Assembly: GCA_019746975.1 (NCBI GenBank)
Contig: JAIERK010000218.1
Coordinates: forward strand, 1-38,052
Length of the DNA stretch: 38,052 bases
Source of the DNA: Candidatus Obscuribacterales bacterium
GTDB lineage: Bacteria; Cyanobacteriota; Vampirovibrionia; Obscuribacterales; Obscuribacteraceae
Direction: 5' to 3'
In this document: in pieces, positions 16,179 to 24,693 of the stretch
Numbering within the stretch: position 1 is the stretch's first letter
Layout: every line of letters begins with the position of its first letter
Made by a program: the position numbers and the translations under genes
Notes under the pieces: generated by a model
The model's input: only the letters and a program-made list of their open reading frames with translations
Told to the model about the DNA's origin: nothing
The model's database searches: none

Positions 16179-17315
16179 TCATTCTACCTTTGGCACCAGT
16201 GGCAAGGTGAACCAGAAAGTACTCCCCTGTCCGGGCTCGCTTATGATACCAATTGTGCCACCATGCAGCTCAATAATTGTTTTGGAGATGGCGAGCCCTA
16301 AGCCGCTTCCCGAATGAGGACGCGTATCGGACGAGTCGAGCTGCTGAAATTTCATAAAGAGCTTACCCTGTCCTTCCGGTGGTATTCCCGGACCCTGATC
16401 CTTCACGCTGAATTTTACAGCATCGCGTTGGTTTTCGACGGTGATTACGATTTCACTGCGGGGAGGTGAAAATTTGATGGCATTGGCGAGCAGATTGATC
16501 AACACTTGAGACACGCGATCACGATCGGCGCAGAATTGTTTGGTTTTTGCAATGTCTTTTTTAATACTGATACCATTCGCAGTGATAGCGGGAAGTGAGT
16601 CCAGGACGTCGCGTACTAAGCTTCCCGGTTCGATCATTTCGAAATGCAGAACCAACTTGCCAGACTCGATTTTTTTCAAGTCCAGTACATCGTCTACCAG
16701 CTTGAGCAACCGTTCTGCATTCTGGCTCGCAATCTGAATGAGGCGCTTCGCTGACGTTGGGATCTCTCCTGCCGAGCCGTCGATGACCAGACCCAACGAC
16801 GCGCGTATGGAGCTCAACGGTGTCCGGAGCTCATGCGAAACCATCGAGTGGAATTCCGAGACTCTTTGCTCGGCGTCTTTTCTCGCCGTAATATCGTTTT
16901 GAACTCCAATGAAATTGATAACCTGTTTCTGACTGTCGAAAACGGGCGCGAGGCTGAGTTCGTTCCAGAAAAGAGTGCCGTCCTTCTTGTAGTTGCGGAG
17001 AATCGCAGTACTAGGAAGTCCGGCTGCGAGCGAGTGACGAACGATCTGCAATTCGGGTTGGTCTCGATCAGCTCCCTGCAGAAACCGGCAGTTGTGACCG
17101 ACTATTTCGTCGAGAGTGTATCCGGTCAACTCCAGAAATGCTGGGTTGACGTAGATTATCGGGTTGTCTTGTGCCGTGGCGTCGGTGATGCATATCCCGT
17201 TGCGCGCAGACTCGACGGCGCGATGAAGTATGCCTATATGTCCCGATGACTGCATCAGCGCATCGAGCAGACCTGATGGATTGACCACCGTCTGGGGGTC
17301 AGATTCGTTTGGCAT
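16179..17315 (-). CDS. Blue-light sensing LOV-domain histidine kinase
   Basis: 378 residues, no membrane segment, so cytoplasmic. Residues about 30-145 are a PAS domain of LOV type: GHNCRFLQG holds the photoactive Cys76, with Arg77 and Gln80 for flavin phosphate and ring; RNYKKDGTLFWNELSLAPV gives Asn108 and Asn118; FIGVQNDIT gives Gln139, which moves on photo-adduct formation. All flavin-contacting positions I can place agree with Bacillus YtvA. A short linker leads to the kinase: H-box SMVSHELRTPL (His161), N-box QVLINLLANAIKFSP, G1 DQGPGIPPEG and G2 GSGLGLAISK. A GAGGAG ribosome-binding site precedes the ATG. Known LOV kinases respond to blue light through a flavin-cysteinyl adduct. It is followed three bases later by its response regulator. 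Confidence 0.95.
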   Translation of the reverse strand: MPNESDPQTVVNPSGLLDALMQSSGHIGILHRAVESARNGICITDATAQDNPIIYVNPAFLELTGYTLDEIVGHNCRFLQGADRDQPELQIVRHSLAAGLPSTAILRNYKKDGTLFWNELSLAPVFDSQKQVINFIGVQNDITARKDAEQRVSEFHSMVSHELRTPLSSIRASLGLVIDGSAGEIPTSAKRLIQIASQNAERLLKLVDDVLDLKKIESGKLVLHFEMIEPGSLVRDVLDSLPAITANGISIKKDIAKTKQFCADRDRVSQVLINLLANAIKFSPPRSEIVITVENQRDAVKFSVKDQGPGIPPEGQGKLFMKFQQLDSSDTRPHSGSGLGLAISKTIIELHGGTIGIISEPGQGSTFWFTLPLVPKVE

Positions 17316-17577
17316 GAGTGGTGGGTCTCCTCACACTCATATTCTACTGCTAACCGGCATGCTCAAAGCAGAAGTTCACCTGGTGTTCACCAGGCCTGTT
17401 CAGTGATATGAAACTAGATATAGACGGATCATGCCGCCCATCCATGGGAGTGCACCGCCCTCAGTGCTGGTGCCAGGTGTCCTCAGGAAGCACGAGTGAA
17501 TGTTCCAGTAATCTTCGGGTGCGTGTTGGCGACAATGTCGGTCGCACCTATGGCTCGACTCGTCAAGGAGAGGTCGG

Positions 17578-18019
17578 ATGGAGAGTAGCGAAGTTACTGC
17601 TGAGGTCTGTTCGATGGCGGCTATTGGTAGGCGAATTGAAGATGTATTGATCGTGGACGATGACGATAACATCCGCATGATTGTTGAGATGAGCCTGGAA
17701 GGGCTGTCCGATTGGAAGCTCAGGCAGGCTCGTAATGGACGTGAAGCGCTCGCTCGCATAGAGGAGCTGCTACCGGACCTGATCTTGTTGGATGTCATGA
17801 TGTATGATGTGAGCATTCGTCAGCGATTTCTCAATCCACTCTGCAATCAGCACGATTAAACCGCTGAGCGCAATCGTGAAATCTAATCATGTGGATGCCA
17901 GAAAACTGGCCGCTCAGATTATCAAAACGTCAGCAGTGGTGATGCAGATCGATCCCAATGACGCCGCCTTTGCCTATCACGTCAAGCCGCGCACGTTGGC
18001 TATGAATGCGATGCAATAG
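17578..18019 (+). pseudogene. Truncated response-regulator remnant joined to an unknown gene fragment
   Basis: From the ATG at 17578 (preceded by AGGAGAGGT) the frame encodes a receiver domain start: VLIVDDDDNIRMIVEMSL with the acidic cluster, and LILLDVMM with the phosphorylation Asp. Homology stops exactly where MPGMDG would be expected; 18 unrelated codons follow to a stop at 17859. In another frame, from about 17805 to the TAG at 18017-18019, a fragment reads PLSAIVKSNHVDARKLAAQI and continues to KPRTLAMNAMQ, with no start codon of its own. The likeliest reading is a deletion that removed the second half of the regulator and the front of another gene. The truncated receiver cannot fold completely. 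It lies back to back with the LOV kinase. Confidence 0.7.
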
Positions 18020-18046
18020 GTTAGATTCAGACGTAAACGTTTTGGC

Positions 18047-18076
18047 GAAGAGGGACATGAAGAATGTCGCCTCTTC
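18047..18076 (-). terminator. Hairpin between the regulator remnant and tRNA-Ala
   Basis: GAAGAGG (18047-18053) pairs with CCTCTTC (18070-18076), extended inward by ACAT/ATGT around a GAAGA loop. It lies about 75 bases downstream of the tRNA on the minus strand and beyond the fragment on the plus strand, so it may end either transcript; T-runs are weak. Confidence 0.45.
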
Positions 18077-18108
18077 TCTTGAGCAATTGAGTTTGTCATA
18101 AACTACCC

Positions 18109-18123
18109 GCGAATCTGATTCGC
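18109..18123. repeat. Near-perfect 15-base palindrome
   Basis: GCGAATC and GATTCGC flank a single T at 18116. A one-base loop cannot form a hairpin of full length, so a protein-binding palindrome is more likely than an RNA structure. It lies 28 bases beyond the 3' end of the tRNA gene. Confidence 0.5.
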
Positions 18124-18151
18124 CGCTTAGATTAATCACTATCTAGAGTTA

Positions 18152-18224
18152 TGGAGCGTACCAGGGTCGAACTGGTGACCTCTTCAATGCCATTGAAGCG
18201 CGCTACCAACTGCGCTAACGCCCC
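18152..18224 (-). tRNA. tRNA-Ala(GGC)
   Basis: The minus strand folds into a complete cloverleaf of 73 bases. The acceptor stem pairs GGGGCGT with ACGCTCC, including the G3:U70 wobble that identifies alanine tRNAs; the discriminator is A. The D arm reads TAGCGCAGTTGGTAGCGC, the anticodon stem pairs CTTCA with TGAAG around the loop ATGGCAT, giving anticodon GGC, and the T arm contains GTTCGACC. The 3' CCA is not encoded, as in many Cyanobacteria-related genomes, so a CCA-adding enzyme is needed. Confidence 0.97.
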
Positions 18225-18401
18225 GCGTGTAGTCCTTTATACCAAATATTTCGCGCTGAGCAAATGGCGGAGAACGAAATATTACCGAGTGCTGAGCAGA
18301 TCCATATTTGCGCGCGCGCCAGTCGCTCAATGACAACCGCGGGTTCTGCTTTGTCGAAAAACATACCTTGTCAAAATGACTTTTGTTGCAACGGCTCTCA
18401 G

Positions 18402-18423
18402 GAACCGCTCGCTGAAGCGGTTC
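18402..18423 (-). terminator. Hairpin after the radical SAM gene
   Basis: GAACCGCT (18402-18409) and AGCGGTTC (18416-18423) pair perfectly over eight bases with a six-base loop, 20 bases beyond the radical SAM stop codon on the minus strand. There is no clear T-run, so termination is probable but not certain. Confidence 0.55.
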
Positions 18424-18443
18424 TCGATAATGGGCAAACCAAC

Positions 18444-19652
18444 CTAGCCTTTATCTATACTCACCGGAATGCCGGATAAGTCCGACGATATCGCAAGCGG
18501 AATGCCTGTCAAATCGTCGTCAGGCACTCTGTCTGCTTCTTCGCTGCGCGCTGGTTCTACCTGCTGAAGCGGTTTTACCGATTTAGCGGGTTGATTGAGA
18601 GGATTGGCGGATATTGCAGTAAGGATGGCATCGCGATTGCCGGCTAGCTTTCGCGTCAACTTCATGCCTTGTTTGATCTCCAAATATTGCTTTACCTTTT
18701 CTTTGCCCCAGCGGGCTTTGCTTTTCAGGTTGAGGAAGAAATACTTGTCCGGCGGCCAGAGGAAGGATGTTTCGAAATAACACCAAATCGTACAGCCCTG
18801 GCAGAAATCCCAGGCTCCCTCCATCTTGCGGCGTTCCTGAACGTGATGCGAACGCCAGATCTCGTCGAGATTGGAGTGACCGTTCTCATGTTTGATTTTC
18901 AGCCTCTCGTCATGCATGTGATAGCAAGGCAGGAGCAGATGATCATCCGGCGAGATTACGATTGTTGACGAGATAGCACGGCAGCGCGGCGCTTTGATTT
19001 GGTTGCCGCCATCCAGGAAAAATTGCGTGAAGGCCCAGTTCACAGTGACGTTGTCAAACTTCGATAGGCGGTGCAGCTCTTTCACCCCGTCTTCGCCAAG
19101 AGTGTCCTGACCGAAATAGTCGAACACCGGTCCGAGAAGTACAACCACGCCTAGCTCCTGGGCTAGACCGATGACGTTTTCCATGTGCCAGATCGACTCT
19201 GGTGTCGCCGTAGCTATGATTGACGGCTGCTCTCCGAGCTCTTTGGCGATCTTGATACTTTCGATTACCCTTGTGAAGCCGTTGATGCCGCGCTCTTTCT
19301 TGTAGGACTCCGGATCGATCGTGGATAGAGAGAATTTTAAATCGTCGATAAGTCCGGCCAGTTCTTTGGCTTTGTTGGGGTAGAGTGTTCCGGTGTTAGC
19401 CACACTGGTGAAGAAACCCATATCCTTTGCCGCTTTTAATACTTCCGGCAGCTTCTTGTATATGAGCGGCTCGCCGCCGGTAAAATCGACGACCTTCACG
19501 CCCAGCCGTTTTAGGGCGGCCAGGTTTTCAATGATTACTTCGGCACTGGTCTCTTTGATTGGGATATTCTCCGGCTTTACCGGAATATCGCAGTAGGTGC
19601 AACGCGAGTTGCACTTGTAGGTGAGATAGTAATTGGCAAGAAGCGGTGGCAA
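18444..19652 (-). CDS. Radical SAM protein with SPASM-like C-terminal cysteines
   Basis: 402 residues. YKCNSRCTYC (Cys14, Cys18, Cys21) binds the first [4Fe-4S] cluster that cleaves S-adenosylmethionine, and VVDFTGGEPLIY is the GGEP motif binding the methionine amino group. A second group of cysteines in the C-terminal half (APRCRAIS, LLPCYHMH, FCQGCTIWCYFE) resembles an auxiliary-cluster SPASM or twitch region. The last 60 residues are low-complexity and include the near duplicate DLTGIPLAISSDLSGIPVSI. Homologues are often annotated as MoaA/PqqE-like or HpnH-like; the product cannot be named. No precursor peptide is visible next to it. It is transcribed divergently from the isochorismatase-fold gene. 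Confidence 0.88.
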   Translation of the reverse strand: MPPLLANYYLTYKCNSRCTYCDIPVKPENIPIKETSAEVIIENLAALKRLGVKVVDFTGGEPLIYKKLPEVLKAAKDMGFFTSVANTGTLYPNKAKELAGLIDDLKFSLSTIDPESYKKERGINGFTRVIESIKIAKELGEQPSIIATATPESIWHMENVIGLAQELGVVVLLGPVFDYFGQDTLGEDGVKELHRLSKFDNVTVNWAFTQFFLDGGNQIKAPRCRAISSTIVISPDDHLLLPCYHMHDERLKIKHENGHSNLDEIWRSHHVQERRKMEGAWDFCQGCTIWCYFETSFLWPPDKYFFLNLKSKARWGKEKVKQYLEIKQGMKLTRKLAGNRDAILTAISANPLNQPAKSVKPLQQVEPARSEEADRVPDDDLTGIPLAISSDLSGIPVSIDKG

Positions 19653-19804
19653 TTTTCCTCGACTCCTTCTACGTTGAGAATGTGCTCATGTCGGGAACCT
19701 CTTTCTTTTCAATCGCGACAAACAAATATACTAGCGCGAATGGCGATCGTATTCCGACGAGAAGACCGCTGTCGTATCTCGTCGGTTGCTAAGGTGAAGT
19801 GCAC

Positions 19805-20359
19805 ATGAGACATCCGAGAATTTTGAATAGTTCTGAAGCGGTTCTGTTCATCATAGACGTGCAGGAAAGTTTTCGCAAAGTACTCTCTGATTTCAATGAG
19901 CTCACGAAAAGTATCTCGATCTTGATTGAAGCCGCCAAAATACTCGAGGTTCCGGTTGTTGTGACCGAGCAGTATCCAAGAGGGCTCGGTAAGACGGTCG
20001 AAGAACTATCGAATTGTCTCGGTTCTCATGAATACTTCGAGAAGTCATGTTTCAGTGCACTTGGGGAAGAATCGCTCAACAAGTGGCTGTCAGGTTGCGG
20101 GCGCACCCAGATACTGTTGAGTGGGATTGAAACACACGTCTGCGTCAATCAGACGGCCCATGACCTCATCTTTCGAGGCTTTGATGTCCACTTGATTACC
20201 GATGCGGTTACAAGTCGCATTCCTCTCAATAAAACGCTGGGAATCCAGAAGATCGTAGGCTCCGGAGCGGTGCCGTCCTCGGTAGAAACAGCGCTGTTCG
20301 AAATGTTGGTCGAATCTGGCACGGAGAAATTCAGATTGGTACAGAAATTGGTTAAGTAA
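19805..20359 (+). CDS. Isochorismatase-family cysteine hydrolase
   Basis: 184 residues from the ATG at 19805, with AAGGTGA seven bases upstream. The catalytic triad of the cysteine-hydrolase fold is present: Asp in FIIDVQESF, Lys in YFEKSCFSA and Cys in GIETHVCVNQTA, together with the cis-peptide region before the cysteine. TEQYPRGLGKTV matches the YcaC-like/nicotinamidase-related group, where members hydrolyse N-carbamoyl or amide substrates. The substrate is unknown. The protein is cytoplasmic and the gene stands 80 bases ahead of the TolC-like gene on the same strand, possibly in one transcript. Confidence 0.88.
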   Translation: MRHPRILNSSEAVLFIIDVQESFRKVLSDFNELTKSISILIEAAKILEVPVVVTEQYPRGLGKTVEELSNCLGSHEYFEKSCFSALGEESLNKWLSGCGRTQILLSGIETHVCVNQTAHDLIFRGFDVHLITDAVTSRIPLNKTLGIQKIVGSGAVPSSVETALFEMLVESGTEKFRLVQKLVK

Positions 20360-20441
20360 GCAGGTGAGATTTTCTTCTAAGATACTTTCCTCTCCGGATC
20401 GTAAGTTGATATAGCGTGCTAAAGCGCAAGGTAACCTTCAA

Positions 20442-22478
20442 ATGACTTTCAGTGATGAAACAATGAGCGCCAAATGTTGTCCCCGAAGACAAGCCGCATT
20501 TGGTATTTCATTTGTGGCCTGTTCACTCATGATCTTGCCTGCATGGGGTCAAGCAGCGCCAACCAACGCTAAGAGACCTGCCATCGAGGTGGCCCAGTCT
20601 ACTCCGGAAAATCCCCGCTCGGGAGCGAATAACAACGATGTTTTGAACTCCACCGAGCCAAGATTGCGTGAGATTCCTTCGCCGTCTCTCCCCTCTGGCT
20701 CCAGCGGTCAGGGCGGCACATCTACAGATGGTGGCAATCCGACTGAGGCGGGACGACTGGATTTACCTCCAGATCTGACGGGGCCAATCGAAGAGCCTGC
20801 GTCAGACAAGACTGCCGTACCAACGAGGCGACCCAAATCCAGTAATCAAGACAGCCTCAACAGCGCGGAGCGCAAGCGTGATTTCGAAGTAATCGACACG
20901 CAGGCAAGCGAATTCCGAAAACGGTTTTTAGAACCGGAATCAATAGAACTTAGAATTCCGATGCCGGATCAGATGATTCCCTTGGGTGGAAAACTGCCGC
21001 CTATCCGCCTTGAAGCGAGATACACCCGACCGATTTCGCTGAGCGATTGTGTCGACTATTCGCTGGATCATAACCTGGCAATTCGAATTCAAAACTCAGA
21101 AGCGGACTCGCGGAAGTGGTTGTTTTATGGCTCAGTCGGTCGATTTTTACCTGATATATTCACCAATTACCGGCAGGAGTATCTCAAAGGTTCAAGGCTA
21201 ATTGGTGGTATCATTCCTGTCAACTTTAATACGCCCAACGTCACTACCTCTGCCGGTTTCAATTTCTATGGTTTTCGCGGAGGCAGTGTCGTATTTGGTG
21301 CACTCTCAAATATGCACACTTATAAGGCGGCCAAGCAACAGCTGTTCAGCACCGTCAATGATGCCCTCCTGGCAGTGACCCGAGCGTACTATCTGATGGT
21401 TCGCAACGAGGCTCTTCTGGAGATTCAAACTCGAGCCGTTGATGTTTCTCAAGCTCAGGTGAACCTCAACGAACAGCTGGAACGCGCCGGTACAGGCACT
21501 CGCTTTCAAGTCTTGCAATCAGAAACACAACTCGCCCGTGACCAACAAAATTTGTTGACGCAGGAAGTGAGCTTGCGCAGAGCGGCAATCGAACTGGGTA
21601 CTGTTCTTAATCTCGATACCGATGTCAATCTATTGTCCGTCGAGAGTCAAGTTCGAAAAGTGCGCTTGATCGATCCGTCAATCGATATTAATCGACTGAT
21701 TCAGTTGGCGGTCCAGAATCGACCTGAGCTCAAACAATTCGAACAGCTTCGTCTCGCGGCGAAACGCAATGTGCAAGTTGCTGCGGCACCACTTTATCCG
21801 CAGCTGAATTTTTTCGCAAGCACCACCGGCAGTGGTGCAACGCTCGGCAAAAGTATTGTTTTCTCTCAACCGGATTTTAATCCAGTGGCACTGCAGGGAC
21901 CACCAATAGCTTTGCCGATTATTCGAACCGGCGGGCCGTCATTCGCGGTCGACAACTCGAGTCTGGGCTTCGGTGGCGCACAAGGAACTACACTCGTTTT
22001 ACCTTCCGGACAGGAGTATATTCCGCCCGGTCCTGTCAACCGACAGGTCAGGACATCCTACAACATCGGCTTTCAAGTCGATTGGAATTTTGAGGCGGCC
22101 GGCACCACCAGTCTTGCCAATATTCAATCCAACAGAGCGCTTGCGCGCAAAGCGCTGCTTCAAGCAAACCAGGAGCTGATGCTGGTACTACAACAGGTTC
22201 GCGATTCCTACCTTACCAGTGAAACAGCCGAGCGCCAGATTGAAGTTTCTACGAAAGAAGTGATCTCCGCAGCCGAGGAGCTGCGCCTCGCTCGGGTGCG
22301 CCTTGCTAACGGAGTAGGCACCAATATTGATGTCATTAACGGCCAACGCGACTTTACCAACGCTCTGGTCAACAAGGCCGATGCGATTATCACGTTCAAC
22401 ATCGCACAAGCACAATTGTTGCGAGACGTCGGATTGATCGGACGCGGTACTCTCACTTCTGGAAGATTGGTTCGCTAA
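20442..22478 (+). CDS. TolC-like outer-membrane efflux protein
   Basis: 678 residues, longer than the usual 450-500. An N-terminal hydrophobic segment (FGISFVACSLMILPAWGQA) is a signal peptide. Residues about 40-150 are a low-complexity Pro/Ser/Gly/Asn region. From about residue 195 two OEP repeats follow, each beginning with the pattern of TolC coiled-coil helices: ISLSDCVDYSLDHNLAIRIQ in the first and a long helix QAQVNLNEQLERAGTGTRFQ, then AEELRLARVRLANGVGTNID in the second. TolC proteins form trimeric channels through the outer membrane and work with an inner-membrane pump; no pump or adaptor gene is in this window. This gene is direct evidence for an outer membrane. Confidence 0.9.
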   Translation: MTFSDETMSAKCCPRRQAAFGISFVACSLMILPAWGQAAPTNAKRPAIEVAQSTPENPRSGANNNDVLNSTEPRLREIPSPSLPSGSSGQGGTSTDGGNPTEAGRLDLPPDLTGPIEEPASDKTAVPTRRPKSSNQDSLNSAERKRDFEVIDTQASEFRKRFLEPESIELRIPMPDQMIPLGGKLPPIRLEARYTRPISLSDCVDYSLDHNLAIRIQNSEADSRKWLFYGSVGRFLPDIFTNYRQEYLKGSRLIGGIIPVNFNTPNVTTSAGFNFYGFRGGSVVFGALSNMHTYKAAKQQLFSTVNDALLAVTRAYYLMVRNEALLEIQTRAVDVSQAQVNLNEQLERAGTGTRFQVLQSETQLARDQQNLLTQEVSLRRAAIELGTVLNLDTDVNLLSVESQVRKVRLIDPSIDINRLIQLAVQNRPELKQFEQLRLAAKRNVQVAAAPLYPQLNFFASTTGSGATLGKSIVFSQPDFNPVALQGPPIALPIIRTGGPSFAVDNSSLGFGGAQGTTLVLPSGQEYIPPGPVNRQVRTSYNIGFQVDWNFEAAGTTSLANIQSNRALARKALLQANQELMLVLQQVRDSYLTSETAERQIEVSTKEVISAAEELRLARVRLANGVGTNIDVINGQRDFTNALVNKADAIITFNIAQAQLLRDVGLIGRGTLTSGRLVR

Positions 22479-22506
22479 ATGGAAAGAACAGCTGATTCCT
22501 GCAGTG

Positions 22507-24693
22507 CTATTTGAGCTGGTCGAGCACGTTCATCGCCGGCACATAATACGGACCGATATCTTTCGGTTTAGTCCCTTTCAGTCTATAGCCAATGAAATCA
22601 GAGAATTCGCCTATTTTCTCGTAGTCTTTCATGGCTCGCTTCGAGAAATCTACAGCTTCTAGAAATTCGGTAGTCTGCCACATTTGAATAAAAACGACTT
22701 TCGGTTTTTGGGTAAGAATGTCGGAGATGAGTTCATTGCAGTACTTCTGCCGGTACGCCTGGAAGCGCTCGGCCCAACCTTTGGGAGCCACACCTTCGAC
22801 ATGCATCAAGCAACACAAGCGACCAACTTCCAAGTGTGCTAGAGCCGGCTTTCTCCTCAGTTGCAGGATTGCCACGGCGCCGGGCTCGGTCGAGCGGCAG
22901 AGCACAGCCACCGGTTCTCCCATCTCCGTATATTTGAGTATTTCCTCCCCGATCAGGGGAATGTCGTATTTAGAACAGAGACCGCCATAGCCGATTCTTG
23001 AAAGAGAAAAGCGCAACTCACCATACCCATCCCGAAAGTCTTTCTCGAGAATCGCATTCGTCCACCAGAGAAATGGAACGATAGCAATTGCGAAAAAGAG
23101 CAGGTTGACTCTGGTCCTAGGAAAGATTTTTAAATGGTACTGCCAGTGACTGAATTCGATCTGTAGCAGTTTTAAATCTCGAAACATGTTGAGCAGGAGA
23201 TTCGAACGAATCGCGGCTCTGCGTTTGTAGGAGCGGTTCTTGGTCGTCGATTGTCGCGTCGATGGTCGAGTAAAGGATGGTCTACGGCTCAAATACAACA
23301 ATGAATTTTTGATCGTAAACGGTAGATCTCTGAGTTGAGCAATCCGATTTGCAACTCCCTGGCGAAAAGAGAGAAAGAGCAGAGCGAGGAACAGTTTAAA
23401 TGTGGCAAATCGTTGCAGCACTCTGCGCAACGAATGATCGAAAAGGAAAAATATTACATGGAGGGTTGGAAATCGACTCGGTCTTACTCGTGATTTGCCT
23501 TTTCCAATTCGTCTTGGTCTTCCAATTCCAATTCCTGTTCTTGTTCCAAATCTCGCTTCTTCTACCCCTGCGCTTTCCCAGAAGCTTGGCGGAAAATTAC
23601 GTGTCCCTCGCCAGAAGGCGCGAAGATGATTGAAGGCAAGCGCGATCAGAGTGACTGCTTCAAGACTGCAGATCGAAGCTGTCGCGATCCAGAGCGGCAT
23701 GATATGTAGCGGAAAGCCTTTGCCTTGTAACAAGTACATGAAGTATCCGCAGAACATCAGCACACAAGCCGGTCCAACAAAGTTGTTGACACTACGAAGA
23801 TAAATAGCCAATCCGGCAGCCAGAAGTGACCACCAGAAGATGTACTGAGAATCAGTGCCATAGTAGTTCAAGATGCATATCAGACTGCGATCGAAAAACG
23901 TATAACCAATCAACAGGATCGGTACGATCATCTCGAAATAAAGTTTGCGACTTTCCTCCGGTAATCGCAGGATGGCGACAGCGTAAAGAATAACGGCTGT
24001 GACCATGCCGAATAGCTCCGGTCTGAAGATTAGTGCCTTGATTGATTTGCTTCTATGCAGACCGAGGGACAACAGAAGGAAAATGAATATAGGCGGCTTG
24101 ATTACTATGCCAAATCCCGCAAGCAGACCGATTAAAAAAGTCGTCCAGGGCTTCGGCAGGCTCACCCCTTCAGCACGAAGAAAGCTGAGCATGAACATTG
24201 GCAAGAAAGTGAGCATGCAGAGCTGCTCTCTCTGACCGAACTGGTAAACCCAGGCACCCACTTCCAAAAGGTCGAGAAGTATCCAAGCCGGCACGCACAC
24301 CATAAAGGCGACTATCCCAGGATTATTGAGTATTGGTCTGGCTTGCCAGTAGAGATACAGCGACATGCAAAAGCAATAACAGCCTAAACCAATAGTGAAA
24401 AAGGAAAAAACCATCGGAGCCGGCTCGTTTAGCAAGTTGCTGAAAAATGCCGGAACCATGTTAATGAAACAAATTGCCGGGGGGTTGTTGTCGTCGATAT
24501 CGATGTACAGTCGCGCACCTTCAAGCATTGCTTTACCGATTAACACGTACTGTGCCTGATCGTGACCTATCCTGAGCGGGTGGCGAAGGACAAGCGTCGA
24601 GCAAGCGGTAAACAGGATCAGCGCTATCCCTAACCCTGTCGCAATGATCAAGGTGTGCCGGTTTCTTATCAACCTGCCTTCGTTGGTGGTCAC
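22507..24693 (-). CDS. GT-C type glycosyltransferase (GT39/ArnT-like) with a long basic insert
   Basis: 728 residues. The first helix is followed by a periplasmic loop with LRIGHDQAQYVLIGKAMLEG and DIDDNNPPA, the acidic motif where GT-C enzymes bind a polyprenyl-phosphate sugar, then about ten membrane helices. The second half ends with a soluble domain (GEPVAVLCRSTEPGAVAIL onwards). Residues about 358-528 form an extra segment not found in the adjacent paralogue: it is rich in Arg, Ser and Phe (GTRTGIGIGRPRRIGKGKSR; STRQSTTKNRSYKRRAAIRS). The first ATG overlaps the upstream paralogue's stop by four bases. These enzymes transfer sugars to lipids or proteins outside the inner membrane; acceptor unknown. 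It converges on the TolC-like gene with 28 bases between stops. Confidence 0.82.
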   Translation of the reverse strand: MTTNEGRLIRNRHTLIIATGLGIALILFTACSTLVLRHPLRIGHDQAQYVLIGKAMLEGARLYIDIDDNNPPAICFINMVPAFFSNLLNEPAPMVFSFFTIGLGCYCFCMSLYLYWQARPILNNPGIVAFMVCVPAWILLDLLEVGAWVYQFGQREQLCMLTFLPMFMLSFLRAEGVSLPKPWTTFLIGLLAGFGIVIKPPIFIFLLLSLGLHRSKSIKALIFRPELFGMVTAVILYAVAILRLPEESRKLYFEMIVPILLIGYTFFDRSLICILNYYGTDSQYIFWWSLLAAGLAIYLRSVNNFVGPACVLMFCGYFMYLLQGKGFPLHIMPLWIATASICSLEAVTLIALAFNHLRAFWRGTRNFPPSFWESAGVEEARFGTRTGIGIGRPRRIGKGKSRVRPSRFPTLHVIFFLFDHSLRRVLQRFATFKLFLALLFLSFRQGVANRIAQLRDLPFTIKNSLLYLSRRPSFTRPSTRQSTTKNRSYKRRAAIRSNLLLNMFRDLKLLQIEFSHWQYHLKIFPRTRVNLLFFAIAIVPFLWWTNAILEKDFRDGYGELRFSLSRIGYGGLCSKYDIPLIGEEILKYTEMGEPVAVLCRSTEPGAVAILQLRRKPALAHLEVGRLCCLMHVEGVAPKGWAERFQAYRQKYCNELISDILTQKPKVVFIQMWQTTEFLEAVDFSKRAMKDYEKIGEFSDFIGYRLKGTKPKDIGPYYVPAMNVLDQLK

